Below are positions 63,295-64,000 of a stretch of DNA of 64,000 nucleotides, piece after piece (the first letter of the stretch is position 1; each line of letters opens with the position of its first letter). Under the pieces are notes generated by a model. The model ran no database searches, was not told where the DNA came from, and worked only from the letters and a program-made list of their open reading frames with translations. The translations under genes and the position numbers were made by a program. Origin of the DNA: Cladocopium goreaui (Eukaryota; Sar; Dinophyceae; Suessiales; Symbiodiniaceae); contig CAMXCT020006645.1 in the NCBI GenBank assembly GCA_947184155.2, positions 731,001 to 795,000 on the forward strand, read 5' to 3'.

Positions 63295-63375
63295 TGAATT
63301 TTTACAGGAAAACCCCTTTTATCATGGGAAAATCGATGGTTTCCGGTTTAGATTTTCCTGCAGAAACCAATCCAG
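63295..63375. mobile_element. MITE family C, copy 3 (diverged)
   Basis: TTTTTACAGGAAAACCCC and GGTTTAGATTTTCCTGCAGA...CCAATCC match the ends of copies 1 and 2, with partial decay of the left end. Confidence 0.5.
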
Positions 63376-63802
63376 TGATTTATGAAATTATTGGTCAACT
63401 CTGTAGTCATAGGTTTCTTAAAAAGAAAAAACAGAGTTCGCAGAACAGATGTTTTGTGATCTAAGACCCCGAGAGTTTTCAATATTGACATGTTCAATGA
63501 GTACAAGTACATGGGAATACATGTTGGATAAACAAATGGTCCAATTTCACATTTTTAAGTAGCAGTTTGTCACATTTTGAGCCCTTACTTGGATCATCTG
63601 ACCTACTGTTCCGTAGTAAGTGGTTTATAACAATACTTAGAAATTATAAACGCATGAATTCTGGGTAAATGGTATGAAATCCCATCACATCTCATTAAAA
63701 TACCCCAAAAAAAGACATTACTTCCCATGACATTATCATGAAATGATCATGAAATATCCCCATATATCAAGATATAGTGGGATGGTCCTCCATGGTCGCC
63801 AG

Positions 63803-63880
63803 GCGAGCAGCGGCCACAACGGCCACAGCGGCCGCACCCCGCCACCGCCACCGAAGCCCAAACGCATGCAGCCGCGGATG
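63803..63880 (+). CDS. GC-rich exon-like island with CGGCCACAA repeats
   Basis: GTCGCCAG is followed by an open frame (GEQRPQRPQRPHPATATEAQ) to ATG|GTGTCC. Low-complexity Gln-Arg-Pro start from a 9-bp repeat. The opposite strand gives a Cys/Gly-Arg repeat. Confidence 0.33.
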
Positions 63881-64000
63881 GTGTCCTGAGAGGGCGGATC
63901 ATACGAAGCTGGTGGAGATTATGGTGATCTTCAGATCGAAGTAAACCATTTGGTACACATTCATACTTTTCGAACTGGAACATGAATGAAGATGAGCCAT

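Noticed and set aside
1-64000. tRNA, rRNA, spliced-leader or bacterial-type genes
   Set aside because: I looked by eye for cloverleaf arms, rRNA signatures, the dinoflagellate spliced leader and Shine-Dalgarno-led operons and recognised none. A tRNAscan or Infernal run would be needed to exclude small RNAs.

Overview
The window looks like nuclear DNA of a dinoflagellate alga, probably Symbiodiniaceae-like. The evidence is a LINE retrotransposon carrying a cytosine-C5 methyltransferase and a GEADNPGP-type leader, a long multi-exon gene of a type I recall (unverified) from Symbiodiniaceae proteomes, at least one probable GC-AG intron, and AT-rich spacers full of small inverted-repeat elements. 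I recognised no bacterial operon, CRISPR array, rRNA, tRNA or dinoflagellate spliced-leader sequence. Everything rests on reading the sequence; no database search was possible.

Layout. 153-265: GC-rich exon-like island. 327-12749: one small terminal-inverted-repeat element (MITE family A) split open by two nested LINEs. The first (371-10617) is essentially full length, with a perfect 15-bp target duplication, an intact methyltransferase ORF1 and an endonuclease/RT/RNase H ORF2 broken once. The second (about 10660-12716) is 5'-truncated. 12750-31150: AT-rich DNA with MITEs of at least seven types, a six-copy 245-bp tandem array, CGAATCATACCC repeat clusters and scattered plus-strand exon-like islands. 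31180-44737: a minus-strand gene of about 20 exons, uncharacterised, with a degenerate methyltransferase-like segment. 45891-47512: another family A MITE, split by a 1.5-kb retroposed piece with a methyltransferase motif I and a duplicated module. 47600-49700: islands abutting MITEs. 50035-56455: a 6.4-kb palindrome with a 2835-bp hAT-like element made almost entirely of tandem repeats inserted in one arm; the other arm keeps the empty site. 56456-64000: AT-rich DNA with islands, MITEs, a CATA microsatellite and a perfect 114-bp duplication.

How it fits together. Most of the window is transposable-element DNA. LINE 1 codes for a near-complete retrotransposition set plus a DNA methyltransferase, but its RT is split by a frameshift, so this copy is probably not autonomous. 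The minus-strand gene is the best host-gene candidate. The plus-strand islands have coding-like frames and a GC contrast with their surroundings, but their splice phases mostly do not chain, so they are leads and not a gene model.
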